64,000 nt of DNA from Brumimicrobium glaciale (GCF_004152935.1 NZ_SETE01000006.1:62001-126000); one strand, 5' to 3'. Shown: positions 1 through 8,588, counted from the first letter of the stretch. The notes: generated by a model not told the origin, from the sequence alone. Program-made: numbers and translations.

Positions 1-207
1 ACAGCGAAAATAGAGCATGAAGCAACAACTTCAAAAATTGGTGAAGACCAAATCTTCTATTGTCAGCAGAGAGGAATTAATGAGGAAAAGGCAATTGGGC
101 TAATTGTGAACGGATACTGTAAAGAAGTATTGAACAATATGCCAATGGAATTTGCTGTTGAAGCTCAAAAACTATTGGAAATTTCATTAGAAAATTCAGT
201 AGGATAA
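1..207 (+). CDS. sufB: Fe-S cluster assembly scaffold protein SufB (C-terminal part)
   Basis: Open from the window edge in frame 1 and ending in TAA at 207, so only the last 68 residues are present. The peptide contains [20 protein letters not shown] and [14 protein letters not shown], which is the typical end of SufB. SufB and SufD form, with the ATPase SufC, the cytosolic SufBCD scaffold that builds Fe-S clusters. The next gene is sufC, 39 bases downstream, in the usual sufB-sufC-sufD order. The residue pattern and the context agree well. Confidence 0.93.
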   Translation, partial: TAKIEHEATTSKIGEDQIFYCQQRGINEEKAIGLIVNGYCKEVLNNMPMEFAVEAQKLLEISLENSVG

Positions 208-246
208 TACAATTAGTAAAAACGTTTAATTAGAAAATTACAGTAT

Positions 247-1002
247 ATGTTAACAATAAAAAATCTTCAAGCTTCAGTAGAAGACGGAGCAGAAATATTA
301 AAAGGATTAAACCTTGAGGTTAAAGCAGGAGAAGTTCATGCGATTATGGGGCCAAACGGTTCAGGGAAATCAACTTTAGCTTCAGTTTTAACGGGTAGAA
401 ACGGTTATGAAGTAACTGGAGGTTCTGTAGATTTTGATGGAGTTGATTTATTAGATCTTGATCCAGAAGACAGAGCCAAAGAAGGTTTGTTCTTGGCGTT
501 TCAATATCCTGTTGAAATTCCTGGCGTATCGAATGTTAACTTCTTGCGTACTGCAATGAATGAAATTCGTGAATACCGCAAAGAAGATAGACTTTCAGCA
601 AAAGATTTCTTAGCAAAAGTAAAAGTTGCAGGTAATCTTGTTGAATTAAGCGATAAACTTTCTGGAAGATCAGTTAATGTTGATTTCTCAGGAGGAGAAA
701 AGAAAAGAAATGAGATCTTCCAAATGGCGATGCTTGAACCAAAGTTAGCTATCCTTGATGAAACAGATTCAGGATTGGATATCGATGCTTTGCGTATTGT
801 TTCTGAAGGTGTAAATAAATTACGTACGAAAGACAATGCAATCATTTTGATTACGCATTACCAAAGATTATTAGAATATATCAAGCCAGACTTTGTTCAC
901 GTTTTAAGTGATGGAAAAATCATTAAAACAGGAGGTGCAGAATTAGCCTTAGAATTAGAAGAAAAAGGTTACGATTGGATTAATGAAGAAATTGCTCAAT
1001 AA
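247..1002 (+). CDS. sufC: Fe-S cluster assembly ATPase SufC
   Basis: 251 aa, the normal length for SufC. It is an ABC-type ATPase that powers the SufBCD scaffold. Visible motifs are Walker A GPNGSGKST (residues 35-43), the SufC-type signature FSGGEKKRNE (about 147-156), Walker B LAILDETDSGLD (about 168-179) and the switch histidine in ITHYQR (about 204). No membrane segments are present, as expected for a soluble ATPase. It lies between sufB and sufD with 2 bases to sufD, so co-translation is likely. The identification is secure. Confidence 0.97.
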   Translation: MLTIKNLQASVEDGAEILKGLNLEVKAGEVHAIMGPNGSGKSTLASVLTGRNGYEVTGGSVDFDGVDLLDLDPEDRAKEGLFLAFQYPVEIPGVSNVNFLRTAMNEIREYRKEDRLSAKDFLAKVKVAGNLVELSDKLSGRSVNVDFSGGEKKRNEIFQMAMLEPKLAILDETDSGLDIDALRIVSEGVNKLRTKDNAIILITHYQRLLEYIKPDFVHVLSDGKIIKTGGAELALELEEKGYDWINEEIAQ

Positions 1003-1004
1003 TT

Positions 1005-2261
1005 ATGGAGGTAGTTGTAGATAATAAAGTACTAGCGTTTGTTGCTGATTTTAAGAAACCGGAAACGATTTCTGATGTTAGAAAACAAGCAATGGATGCT
1101 TTAAGTGGGATGGATTTCCCTACGACACGGGTAGAAGAATGGAAGTACACACGTGTAGCGAAATACGTAAAGAAAAAATATAAGCAAGTTCAAGCTTCAG
1201 CAAATGTTGGAGAATATACAATTGCTGATTTGAATGCACATCAATTGGTATTCGTAAACGGATATTATGATGAAAGTTTATCGACAATTTTAGAGGACGA
1301 CGCTGTTTCAATTCATAAAATTGATGATTTGAATGAAGAATATTACGCTGATATCGTAGATGGTACTTCAGAAAATGTTTTTTCATTGATCAATAAAGCA
1401 TATCAAACTGGAGGTGTTTTTATTCAAATTAAAAAGAATAAGAAAGCAAATCACCCAATTCATTTGATGCATATTTTGGATGGAGAAGAAGTGATTGCTA
1501 ATGCACGTCATTTCATTCAATCAGAAACAGGATCTAAGGCTGAAGTTGTAGCGACATATCATTCAAAAAACTCTGAAAATAGTTTTACGAATATTGTGCT
1601 TGAAGGTCATATTGAAGCCAATGCAAGTTTGACAATCAATAAATTTCAAACAGAAGCAAAGAATGTTTTACATATTTCTAATGAATTATTTATTCAGGAC
1701 GAATCAAGTAATTTCTTAATCAATACGATTACAACTGGAGCTCTTTTAACGAGAAACGGATTAGATGTAATTGTTGAAGGAGAAAACTGTCATACAGAAA
1801 TGAATGGCGCTTATCTTGGAACAGAAAAACAACATATCGATAACCATACGATTATTGACCAGTTATATTCTCATTGTACTTCAAGTGAAGCATACAAAGG
1901 AGTGATGGATGATAAATCTGTTGGAGTATTCAACGGAAAAGTTATCGTTCGTCAAGACGCTCAAAAAATTGCAGCTTATCAGTCCAACAAAAACATCTTG
2001 CTTTCAAAAACAGCAAGTGTGAATTCAAAACCAGAATTAGAAATTTATGCAGATGACGTTCGTTGTTCGCATGGTTCTACCATTGGTGAATTGGATGAAG
2101 AAGCGATGTTCTACTTGCAATCACGTGGTATTTCTGCGGCAAGTGCAAGACAATTGCTAATTGCAGCATTTATTGGTGACATCTTGGATAAAGTTCAGAA
2201 CGAAGCGCTAAGAGCAAACATTGATAAGTTGTTTTTAGAAGATTTTGGTTGGAAGTTTTAA
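1005..2261 (+). CDS. sufD: Fe-S cluster assembly protein SufD
   Basis: 418 aa. SufD is the SufB paralogue that completes the SufBC2D scaffold. The C-terminal beta-helix half carries the recognisable SufD signature region RQDAQKIAAYQSNKNILLS, then CSHGSTIGELDEEAMFYLQS (about residues 350-375) and SARQLLIAAFIGDILDKV. The N-terminal part contains TTRVEEWKYTRV, also usual in SufD. It starts 2 bases after the sufC stop. The next gene is a superoxide dismutase on its own promoter, not the cysteine desulfurase sufS that often follows in related genomes. Confidence 0.96.
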   Translation: MEVVVDNKVLAFVADFKKPETISDVRKQAMDALSGMDFPTTRVEEWKYTRVAKYVKKKYKQVQASANVGEYTIADLNAHQLVFVNGYYDESLSTILEDDAVSIHKIDDLNEEYYADIVDGTSENVFSLINKAYQTGGVFIQIKKNKKANHPIHLMHILDGEEVIANARHFIQSETGSKAEVVATYHSKNSENSFTNIVLEGHIEANASLTINKFQTEAKNVLHISNELFIQDESSNFLINTITTGALLTRNGLDVIVEGENCHTEMNGAYLGTEKQHIDNHTIIDQLYSHCTSSEAYKGVMDDKSVGVFNGKVIVRQDAQKIAAYQSNKNILLSKTASVNSKPELEIYADDVRCSHGSTIGELDEEAMFYLQSRGISAASARQLLIAAFIGDILDKVQNEALRANIDKLFLEDFGWKF

Positions 2262-2353
2262 TCCATCCATTCGAATTTGAGCAATTAATTGAAATTGTAA
2301 CAAGATTTAGGATTTTTTAAATCTCTTGACTGTACAAGCTGACTTTAATTCTT

Positions 2354-2361
2354 TATATTTG
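2354..2361 (+). promoter_or_regulatory. Possible -7 box of sodA promoter
   Basis: TATATTTG fits the Bacteroidetes -7 consensus TAnnTTTG. A TTGAC lies at 2326-2330, but the spacer is 25 bases, slightly longer than the usual 17-23. The start codon is 36 bases downstream. Position and motif fit a separate promoter for the superoxide dismutase. Confidence 0.5.
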
Positions 2362-2396
2362 AGTAAACAGATTTATTAACTTAAAAACACAAAACA

Positions 2397-2996
2397 ATGG
2401 CATTTGAATTACCAAAATTACCTTACGCATTTGATGCATTAGAACCAAATATTGACGCTAAGACAATGGAAATCCACCATGGTAAACACCACCAAGGATA
2501 TACAAACAACCTTAACGCTGCAATTGCAGGAACTGATTTAGAAGGTAAATCAATCGAAGAGATATTAGTTAAAGGAAAAGATAAGCCAGCAGTTAGAAAT
2601 AACGGTGGTGGATTCTATAATCATAACTTGTTCTGGACAGTAATGTCTCCAAACGGAGGAGGAAATCCAACAGGTGATATTAAAGGAGCAATTGATTCTG
2701 CTTTTGGTTCATTCGAATCATTTAAAGATGAATTTGCTAAAGCTGCAGCAACAAGATTCGGTTCTGGTTGGGCATGGCTTTGTGTAAAAGATGGAAAGTT
2801 AGAAGTATGTTCTACACCAAATCAAGACAATCCAGTAATGGGAGAAGGATGTGGAGGAACTCCAGTTCTTGCACTTGACGTTTGGGAGCACGCATACTAC
2901 TTGAACTACCAAAACAGAAGACCAGATTATATCAATGCATTCTTTAATGTAATTAACTGGGACGAAGTAAACAAAAGATTCAACGCAGCGAAATAA
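2397..2996 (+). CDS. sodA: Superoxide dismutase, Mn/Fe family
   Basis: 199 aa. Converts superoxide to oxygen and hydrogen peroxide in the cytosol. The metal ligands are visible: His in [12 protein letters not shown], His in [11 protein letters not shown], and Asp and His in [15 protein letters not shown] near the C-terminus. The glutamine that contacts the active site comes from the C-terminal domain (STPNQDNP) and not from the N-terminal helix, which favours the Mn or cambialistic type over classical Fe-SOD. Start ATG is preceded by an A-rich leader typical of this phylum. It may be functionally linked to the preceding suf genes through oxidative stress. Confidence 0.95.
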   Translation: MAFELPKLPYAFDALEPNIDAKTMEIHHGKHHQGYTNNLNAAIAGTDLEGKSIEEILVKGKDKPAVRNNGGGFYNHNLFWTVMSPNGGGNPTGDIKGAIDSAFGSFESFKDEFAKAAATRFGSGWAWLCVKDGKLEVCSTPNQDNPVMGEGCGGTPVLALDVWEHAYYLNYQNRRPDYINAFFNVINWDEVNKRFNAAK

Positions 2997-3000
2997 TTTA

Positions 3001-3056
3001 GGTTTTTTGGTTTGTAGGATTGCCCTAATAGGGCATCCTAAAAAAAACCAAAAACA
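3001..3056 (+). repeat. Long imperfect inverted repeat downstream of sodA
   Basis: The arms TAGGATTGCCCT and AGGGCATCCTA form a strong stem, and the arms continue outwards as TTTTTTGGTTTG against AAAAAAAACCAAAAA. It begins 5 bases after the sod stop codon. There is no T-run after the stem on either strand, so it may be an RNA-stabilising hairpin or part of a palindromic repeat and not an intrinsic terminator. Confidence 0.55.
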
Positions 3057-3064
3057 TAATACTA

Positions 3065-3107
3065 AAATCCTCAATAGACTTTTCTATTGGGGATTTTTCT
3101 TTGCTTT
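3065..3107 (+). terminator. Intrinsic terminator after sodA
   Basis: AATCCTCAATAGA, loop CTTT, then TCTATTGGGGATT, followed by TTTCTTT. A stem of about 13 bp with a T-rich tail, on the correct strand for sodA. Confidence 0.75.
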
Positions 3108-3120
3108 ATTTCTTCCTCTT

Positions 3121-3155
3121 CACCTAAATTGCACTTGTGCAATTTTCAAGCGCAT
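3121..3155. repeat. 35-base direct repeat, copy 1
   Basis: The 35 bases from CACCTAAATTGCAC to AAGCGCAT are repeated exactly at 3253-3287. Each copy contains the small palindrome TTGCACTTGTGCAA. The copies start 132 bases apart and lie between stacked hairpins. Confidence 0.85.
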
Positions 3156-3163
3156 TGGATGTG

Positions 3164-3197
3164 CTAAGTTGGCTGGGTGGAGTCGAAGCCAACTTAG
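3164..3197. repeat. Palindromic element with GGCTGGGTGGAGTCGAAGCC core
   Basis: CTAAGTTGGCT pairs with AGCCAACTTAG around a loop containing TGGAGTCGA. From memory, the core resembles a dispersed repeat seen in Bacteroidetes genomes. The outer arms extend the stem beyond the core. Confidence 0.55.
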
Positions 3198-3201
3198 TTA
3201 A

Positions 3202-3236
3202 AAGGCTCAATAGGAATTCCTGTTGAGCCTTTTTCT
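3202..3236 (+). terminator. Terminator-like hairpin
   Basis: AAGGCTCAA ... TTGAGCCTT followed by TTTTCTTTTC. A 9-bp stem with a T-rich tail on the + strand. It is the second terminator-shaped structure after sodA. Confidence 0.6.
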
Positions 3237-3252
3237 TTTCTTTTTTCTTGTT

Positions 3253-3287
3253 CACCTAAATTGCACTTGTGCAATTTTCAAGCGCAT
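3253..3287. repeat. 35-base direct repeat, copy 2
   Basis: Identical to 3121-3155. It runs directly into the palindrome at 3293-3311. Confidence 0.85.
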
Positions 3288-3292
3288 GGTAC

Positions 3293-3311
3293 GGACGGTT
3301 TGCAACCGTCC
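3293..3311. repeat. GGACG palindrome, copy 1
   Basis: GGACGGTT, loop TGC, AACCGTCC. It is preceded by TGGTAC, as is the related copy at 29817-29836. Compared with that copy the stem changes G-C to A-T on both sides. Confidence 0.7.
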
Positions 3312-3336
3312 ACATGACTAGCGCGTCCATAAATCC

Positions 3337-3370
3337 AAAAACCCCAGCAGATGTATCTGCTGGGGTTTTT
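3337..3370. terminator. Bidirectional terminator between sodA and the marC-like gene
   Basis: AAAAACCCCAGCAGAT, loop GT, ATCTGCTGGGGTTTTT. A perfect 16-bp stem with A/T arms that give a T-run on both strands. It suits the convergent pair sodA (+) and the MarC gene (-). Confidence 0.85.
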
Positions 3371-3454
3371 GTTCGTATAACCTATAACTAACTACTAAAA
3401 AAAACTTTTTTACTCTTCCAATCCTGAGCATTCAGAATGAGAAATCAACCTCAC

Positions 3455-4051
3455 CTATTGAAACAACTGCGTCACATTCGAAGCGAACAATTTCACTGCA
3501 ATTGCCAATAATATAATACCAAATACTTTCTTTAAAATTGCAACTCCTCCAGGACCAAGTAGTCTCTCGATTCTTCTGGTCAACTTCAATGTGACAAAAA
3601 CAATAATCATATTGATTAATATGGCAATAAAGATATTGATCATTTCATATTCTGCACGCAGGGAGATCAATGTTGTCATAGAACCAGCACCAGCGATGAT
3701 TGGAAATGCCAAAGGAACAATTCCTACACTTTTACCTTTAATTGGAGTTTCCTTAAATAACTCAATACCCATGATCATTTCTAATGCCATTGCGAAAAGA
3801 ATAAATGCACCGGCAACAGCAAATGATTCTACGTTCACTCCGAAAAGCATAAGAATACTTTCTCCAGTAATTAAAAATGCAATCATGATTACCAAAGAAA
3901 CCAGTGTAATACGATTTGCATGAATATCTCCAGAAGTTTCTTTAATTTTAATGATGATCGGAATTGAGCCGATTATATCAATAACCGCGAACAAAACCAT
4001 CGTTGCTTTAAATATCTCTGTGAAATTAAATGCTGCGAAAAACTCGTTCAT
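3455..4051 (-). CDS. MarC family (UPF0056) integral membrane protein
   Basis: 198 aa from the ATG at 4051. An upstream TTG two codons earlier would also be in frame but is less likely. The protein is almost entirely hydrophobic, with about six membrane segments. It contains typical MarC-family patches: LFAVIDIIGSIPIII near the N-terminus, PLAFPIIAGAGSMTTLISL (about residues 116-134) and a final helix GIILLAIAVKLFASNV. MarC proteins were once linked to multiple antibiotic resistance, but the family's transport substrate is not established. A promoter of the phylum type lies just upstream, so it is probably transcribed alone. Confidence 0.88.
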   Translation of the reverse strand: MNEFFAAFNFTEIFKATMVLFAVIDIIGSIPIIIKIKETSGDIHANRITLVSLVIMIAFLITGESILMLFGVNVESFAVAGAFILFAMALEMIMGIELFKETPIKGKSVGIVPLAFPIIAGAGSMTTLISLRAEYEMINIFIAILINMIIVFVTLKLTRRIERLLGPGGVAILKKVFGIILLAIAVKLFASNVTQLFQ

Positions 4052-4090
4052 AATCAATCGTTTTTATTGTATTTTCCCTTAAAAAGTGTG

Positions 4091-4119
4091 CAAAGATAAT
4101 GGCTTTTTATGGCATACAA
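4091..4119 (-). promoter_or_regulatory. Promoter of the marC-like gene
   Basis: On the - strand, TTG (complement of 4117-4119), 18-base spacer, then TATCTTTG (complement of 4091-4098). This matches TTG-N17-23-TAnnTTTG. The start ATG is about 40 bases downstream of the -7 box. Confidence 0.7.
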
Positions 4120-4265
4120 TAAGATTTGTATTTAATTATGAAATATATTCTTGGATGTGTTTTGAAACACCCAATAGGCTTGATGTTAATCGAATAATAG
4201 TGTTTTAAGATCAGGACTTAAAATCGCATGGTCTTGTTTTATTATAAAAATATTGGCTATTCAAC

Positions 4266-4559
4266 TTACTCCTCATAAAACCTCAATCGATTGCGCAACT
4301 CTAAAACTTCTTCTTTCAATTGTAATTCTTTCTGTAGTAAATTAAATACTACATCTATTCCTTCGATATTTACATTGAGTTCATGGTGCAAACGAATCAT
4401 TTTTTCTAAATCGCCAATTCTCGTTTCATGAATGAATTCGTCATCTTCAAGTTGTTCAATTTCTATCAAACCAACATTGTCTAATTCCTTAATGAAAGAG
4501 ACTTCAACTTTATAATGAATACAAAGCGTTTTAATCAATATATAATTTTGCTTTTCCAT
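4266..4559 (-). CDS. CbpM-like chaperone modulator
   Basis: 97 aa. It lies 1 base downstream of the CbpA/DnaJ-type gene in the same direction, which is the arrangement of cbpA-cbpM. The sequence fits the MerR_2/CbpM type: an N-terminal helix-turn-helix-like part (ILIKTLCIHYKVEVSFIKEL), LEKMIRLHHELNVNIEGIDV in the middle, and a C-terminal coiled coil (LLQKELQLKEEVLELRNRL). CbpM proteins bind the J-domain of CbpA and inhibit its co-chaperone and DNA-binding activities. The role here is inferred from the family and the gene pair. Confidence 0.8.
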   Translation of the reverse strand: MEKQNYILIKTLCIHYKVEVSFIKELDNVGLIEIEQLEDDEFIHETRIGDLEKMIRLHHELNVNIEGIDVVFNLLQKELQLKEEVLELRNRLRFYEE

Positions 4560-4560
4560 C

Positions 4561-5457
4561 TTATCTTAATTTTTGAAGTTCTTTAAATAAGTCTTTTTCT
4601 TTATCACTCAATTTTGTTGGAATTTCGATTTGATAAGTAACAATTAAGTCTCCAAATTTTCCTTCTTTCTTATATATCGGAAATCCTTTTCCTTTCAATT
4701 TAACCTTTGTGTCATTTGCTGTTTCAGGAGCGATTTTTAGTTTTACTTTTCCATCAAATGTATCTACAGTGATTTCTCCACCTAAAAGTGCGGTATATAA
4801 ATCAAGGCTTACTGTCGCATACAAGTTTTCTTTATCTCTCTTAAAAGATGTGTTGTTTAAAATGCTGAACCTAATGAGTAAATCTCCATTTGGACCGCCA
4901 CTTGCACCTTTTGCACCTTTTCCTTTGATCCTAATGACTTGACCATTTTCAATTCCAGCTGGAATAGTTAATCTTATTTTTGAGCCATTAACAGTCAGGA
5001 CTTGTTTGTGTGATTCATAAACATCTTTTAGATTCAATTCTAAATCAGCATTAAAATCTTGACCTTTAAATTGAGCTGAACTTTGTCGAGAAGAACCTCT
5101 AGCACCTCCAAACATAGATTCAAAAAAGTCCGAGAAATCTCCTTCTGAAAAACCTTGCTGAGCACCACCTTGTTGTCCTTGATATTGTCTTTGTGAAGAT
5201 TGCTGCTGTCTGGCTTTTTCATATTCTTCGCCATGCATCCAGTCTTTACCATATTTATCGTACTTCTTACGATTCTCAGGATGACTCAATACTTCATTTG
5301 CTTCATTGATTTCCTTGAATTTCTTTTCAGCATCTTTATTATCAGGATTCAAATCAGGATGATATTTTCTTGCCAACTTACGATAGGCTTTCTTAATTTC
5401 CTTTTCGTTGGCTCCTTTATTTACGCCTAAAACTTTATAATAATCTACAAATTCCAT
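4561..5457 (-). CDS. cbpA: CbpA-type DnaJ co-chaperone (no zinc finger)
   Basis: 298 aa. J-domain at residues 4-70 with the Hsp70-activating HPD motif at 33-35 ([11 protein letters not shown]). Next is a Q/G/S-rich linker (about 75-125), then two DnaJ C-terminal substrate-binding folds (about 125-290) with [17 protein letters not shown]. The Cys-rich zinc-finger of DnaJ is absent, so this is a class II J-protein of the CbpA type. It stimulates DnaK ATPase and binds unfolded clients, and CbpA also binds curved DNA in E. coli. It is co-transcribed with the cbpM-like gene. Confidence 0.92.
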   Translation of the reverse strand: MEFVDYYKVLGVNKGANEKEIKKAYRKLARKYHPDLNPDNKDAEKKFKEINEANEVLSHPENRKKYDKYGKDWMHGEEYEKARQQQSSQRQYQGQQGGAQQGFSEGDFSDFFESMFGGARGSSRQSSAQFKGQDFNADLELNLKDVYESHKQVLTVNGSKIRLTIPAGIENGQVIRIKGKGAKGASGGPNGDLLIRFSILNNTSFKRDKENLYATVSLDLYTALLGGEITVDTFDGKVKLKIAPETANDTKVKLKGKGFPIYKKEGKFGDLIVTYQIEIPTKLSDKEKDLFKELQKLR

Positions 5458-5963
5458 TTATAGTATTTTTAATAGGATGTTCATTTAATTGATAATTACA
5501 CTCCAGTATAATATCCTAAGTTAAGGTTTTAAAAGAGAATAAAAATAGATTTTCTAGTTAAATTGTTACTTCGATAGGAGATGTTGGTAAGTTTTTGATT
5601 CAAAATAATTTATGGGCTAAACAGTTGATTGTCGATGTATTTATTCGTTTCGTAAAAAGTTGAGAATATGCTCCCGATAAGCCATCGGGATTAGTGCATC
5701 TAGCTTTAGCTTCTAAAAAGTTTATGTCAATCAATAGATATTAGACAAAATGTCAAAAGTCAAAAGTCTAACATCTAATGTCTAACATCTAACATCTAAA
5801 TATTTTATTCTCATTTGAACCTATAGTACTTTCAGCCCATAGTGGTTCAGTTATGATTTTTTAAGAAATGCTTTAATTTTTTTTAACATCACATTCTTTT
5901 ATTGAATTGGCTTTGTCCTTACCTTAGTATCAACAAACAATTATTAATTTAAAACAAACAGAC
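5458..5963. other. Intergenic region with short repeats
   Basis: 506 bases without a convincing gene. It contains a small hairpin TCCCGATAAGCCATCGGGA near 5673-5691. It also contains a ladder of TCTAACATCTAA-like repeats at about 5741-5802, partly complementary to an upstream TTAGAC. A -7-like TACCTTAG is at 5920-5927, about 36 bases before the CsbD-like gene. Nothing else could be supported. Confidence 0.5.
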
Positions 5964-6155
5964 ATGAGCTCAACAGAAGACAAAATTAAAGGAAATTGGA
6001 ATGAATTAAAAGGTAAAGTGAAGCAGAAATATGCTAACCTTACTGATGACGATTTAAAATACCAAGAAGGGAAAGAAGACGAACTTCTAGGTAGACTTCA
6101 GAAGAAAACTGGGGAAGCGAAAGACACAATCAAAAAATATATTGATGAACTGTAG
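5964..6155 (+). CDS. CsbD family stress-response protein
   Basis: 63 aa, very hydrophilic and charged. The N-terminal half KIKGNWNELKGKVKQKYANL and the D/E-rich GKEDELLGRLQKKTGEAKD are the hallmark of the CsbD family of general-stress proteins. Members are abundant small proteins of unknown biochemical function, often induced by sigma factors or desiccation. It is a single-gene unit with its own terminator at 6179-6209. Confidence 0.9.
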   Translation: MSSTEDKIKGNWNELKGKVKQKYANLTDDDLKYQEGKEDELLGRLQKKTGEAKDTIKKYIDEL

Positions 6156-6178
6156 TTTTTCGATTTAATAAAAAGATT

Positions 6179-6209
6179 AAAGGTGAACAGAAGAGTTCAC
6201 CTTTTTTTT
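6179..6209 (+). terminator. Intrinsic terminator of the csbD-like gene
   Basis: AAAGGTGAAC, loop AGAA, GTTCACCTTT with a run of eight T. Classic rho-independent shape. Confidence 0.88.
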
Positions 6210-6384
6210 GTGATTAAAGCTTATTTCTAAAATAAATTGGGCAGTAAATTTATTGGTCGATCCTCATTTAGGAATACAATAATGATGGTCTTAAAAGTCT
6301 GTTAATTCCTATGATGTTTCCACTTTAAAACAACTTAAGCGTAATTTTGTGGATTGAAATTAATAACCAATAATATAAAATGAT

Positions 6385-7764
6385 ATGAAAAAAACATTAC
6401 TTTTTTTAAGTTTTTTAATGATTGCAACGGGTAGTATTTTTGCTCAACCAACTACTTCTTGGGATGATAATGCAGATGTGCTTTGGTACAATGCCCAAGC
6501 TTCAGATTTCACACTAACGACTGAAGCTGAATTAGCTGGTTTGTCAGTTTTAGTAGCTGGCGGAAATGATTTCTTAGGATCTACCATCTCTATTGATGGA
6601 GCTATGGATTTAAGCACTCACCTTTGGTCACCGATTGGTGTAGATGCTACAAATCCTTTTTCTGGAACTTTTGATGGAAATAATCACCCTATCAACGGAG
6701 TTTATGTTGATTTGCCAACAACTTCAATGGTTGGTTTCTTCGGTCGTGCTATTAATGCAACGATTTTGAATGTGAAATTGGAAAATCCTACAATTAAAGG
6801 AGACGACAGTGTTGGTTCATTGGCTGGAAATGTTTGGCAAAATGGAATTATTGATAATTGTCACTCAACTGGGGTAATTATTGAAGCAACTGGAGATAAT
6901 GTTGGTGGATTAGTTGGAGATCTAGTTGAAAATGGATCAATATTTCAATCATCCGCTCAAGGTTCTGTAACTGGTGGTAGCCAAGTTGGTGGATTGTTAG
7001 GTTCGCCTTACAACAACAATACAATTTCAAAATCTTTTGCTACTGGAACTGTTCATGCAAATCACTTAGCTGGTGGTTTAGTTGGAGCCTCTGTAATTGG
7101 TTTCCCAGGAACACTTGAAAATGTATTTGACAATTGCTATTCACGTTCAAACGTAACCGTTGTAAATGGTTATGCTGGTGGATTTGTAGGTAGTGCAGCT
7201 GCTTTGTTGTCAATCAATAACTCTTATTCAACAGGAACTGCAATTGGACCTGAATATGATGGTGGATTTGTTGGCGGAGGAGGAAATTTCCAAACAGCTA
7301 ACAATTACTGGGATACTGAATCTTCACAACATGCAAACGCTGTTGGTGATTGGCAAGGCGCTCCAGGTACGCCTGATATTACTGCTAAAACAACAACAGA
7401 AATGAAAACAGCAGCAATGGTTTCTCTTTTGAATGCTGGTGACGTAAACGGACCATGGAAGATGGATGCTAACATAAATGACGGTTATCCTTCATTTGAA
7501 CAAGGGACTTCTTCTGTAACTCAATTCAGTAAGTCAAATGTTTCAATGAATGTTTATCCAAACCTATTTAACGGAAAGATAAACATCGATGCAGATGCAG
7601 ACTTGAATAGCTATGTTATTTATGAAATTTCAGGAAAAGTAATCCAAGAAGGAACTTTAAAAGGAAAACAAACAACAATAAATACGCAATCAATTAATTC
7701 TGGTATTTATTTATTGATGGTAAATACATCAGAAGGAATGATTTCAAAGAAAATTGTGAAGTAA
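6385..7764 (+). CDS. T9SS-exported GLUG-repeat protein
   Basis: 459 aa. Signal peptide at residues 1-20 ending in FAQ. The middle (about 110-330) holds repeated GGLVG-type units (VGSLAGNV, VGGLVGDL, VGGLLGSP, AGGLVGAS, AGGFVGSA, DGGFVGGG) separated by NNCYSxG-like turns. This is the GLUG motif pattern that folds as a beta-helix. The last 70 residues form a type A T9SS sorting domain (VSMNVYPNLFNGKINI ... GIYLLMVNTSEGMISKKIVK), so the protein is predicted to be secreted or anchored at the cell surface. The substrate or binding partner is unknown. The usual YPNP turn reads YPNL here. Confidence 0.85.
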   Translation: MKKTLLFLSFLMIATGSIFAQPTTSWDDNADVLWYNAQASDFTLTTEAELAGLSVLVAGGNDFLGSTISIDGAMDLSTHLWSPIGVDATNPFSGTFDGNNHPINGVYVDLPTTSMVGFFGRAINATILNVKLENPTIKGDDSVGSLAGNVWQNGIIDNCHSTGVIIEATGDNVGGLVGDLVENGSIFQSSAQGSVTGGSQVGGLLGSPYNNNTISKSFATGTVHANHLAGGLVGASVIGFPGTLENVFDNCYSRSNVTVVNGYAGGFVGSAAALLSINNSYSTGTAIGPEYDGGFVGGGGNFQTANNYWDTESSQHANAVGDWQGAPGTPDITAKTTTEMKTAAMVSLLNAGDVNGPWKMDANINDGYPSFEQGTSSVTQFSKSNVSMNVYPNLFNGKINIDADADLNSYVIYEISGKVIQEGTLKGKQTTINTQSINSGIYLLMVNTSEGMISKKIVK

Positions 7765-7786
7765 TATCCATAACCAATTTAGATTT

Positions 7787-7817
7787 AAAAGGGTTCTTCA
7801 ATCGAAGAACCCTTTTT
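7787..7817 (+). terminator. Intrinsic terminator after the GLUG-repeat gene
   Basis: AAAAGGGTTCTTC, loop AATC, GAAGAACCCTTTT plus T. A 13-bp stem, 22 bases after the stop codon. Confidence 0.88.
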
Positions 7818-8075
7818 TAATGTCCTATTTTTATGTTTTCGATGTGGTTAAGCATCAAGTATTTTTTAGAGTAACTGATTATTAAATTGATGGAGTTGCA
7901 ATAATACTTCGGAACTTATAATTACAGATGAATAGGAGAAAAACTATGGATTCATCTAGAATTGCCATTCGCTAGCTGAAATTGTATGTTCGTCCTTGTA
8001 GAGTAGACGCTTGATAAGTAACTAAAAATGGGGAAATTCAATTGCTACCTTTGTAGAAACTAAAAACAATTATTT

Positions 8076-8576
8076 ATGAAAAACTTGTTATTACTTGCTT
8101 TAAGCAGTTTATTATTTACTTCATGTTATCACAGAATTGGTGACTTAACTTTGGTGTCTAATCAGAATTATGATTCTAGTGAGGAATATGTTATGATTGC
8201 ACAAAATGTTGAAGGAAAAGCAAAATCAAAAAAAGGCGATCCTTTAGAAACTGCTATTGACAATGTGGTAATAGAAAACAATGGTAACCATTTGAGGAAT
8301 GCTAAAATATTTGTAAAGAAAAACGGACAAGTTATTAAGGTTGTTGGTGATGTTTATGGTGATAAAAGATACCTTGTAGATGTGGTTACTAGCGTAGTGA
8401 AAGATGTTAAGCTTGAAATAGGTGATACTGTTAGTTTTAAAAGTCATGGACGAATATTGGAAGGCAAAATATTAGGTCTTAATTCAGAAGCGGCAATAGT
8501 TGAGTTTACAAACTCTATGAAAAAGACCGTCAAAAAGGAAATTAAGTTTGCTGATTTGACCAAATTAGGAAAGTAG
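8076..8576 (+). CDS. Lipoprotein of unknown function
   Basis: 166 aa. The N-terminus MKNLLLLALSSLLFTSC is a clear lipoprotein signal with the lipobox cysteine at residue 17. The mature part begins YHRIGDLTLVSNQNYDSSEEYVMI. This resembles the start of small Bacteroidetes lipoproteins of the TRL type, but I cannot assign a family firmly. The C-terminal half (about 115-150) reads IGDTVSFKSHGRILEGKILG, compatible with a small beta-barrel. It is monocistronic, with a -7-like TACCTTTG at 8046-8053 and a hairpin after the stop. Confidence 0.75.
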   Translation: MKNLLLLALSSLLFTSCYHRIGDLTLVSNQNYDSSEEYVMIAQNVEGKAKSKKGDPLETAIDNVVIENNGNHLRNAKIFVKKNGQVIKVVGDVYGDKRYLVDVVTSVVKDVKLEIGDTVSFKSHGRILEGKILGLNSEAAIVEFTNSMKKTVKKEIKFADLTKLGK

Positions 8577-8588
8577 CGTCTCCGAGTA

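Noticed and set aside
3007-3201. 64-aa + strand frame after sodA
   Set aside because: It runs through three hairpins and a direct repeat and its peptide has no recognisable feature.
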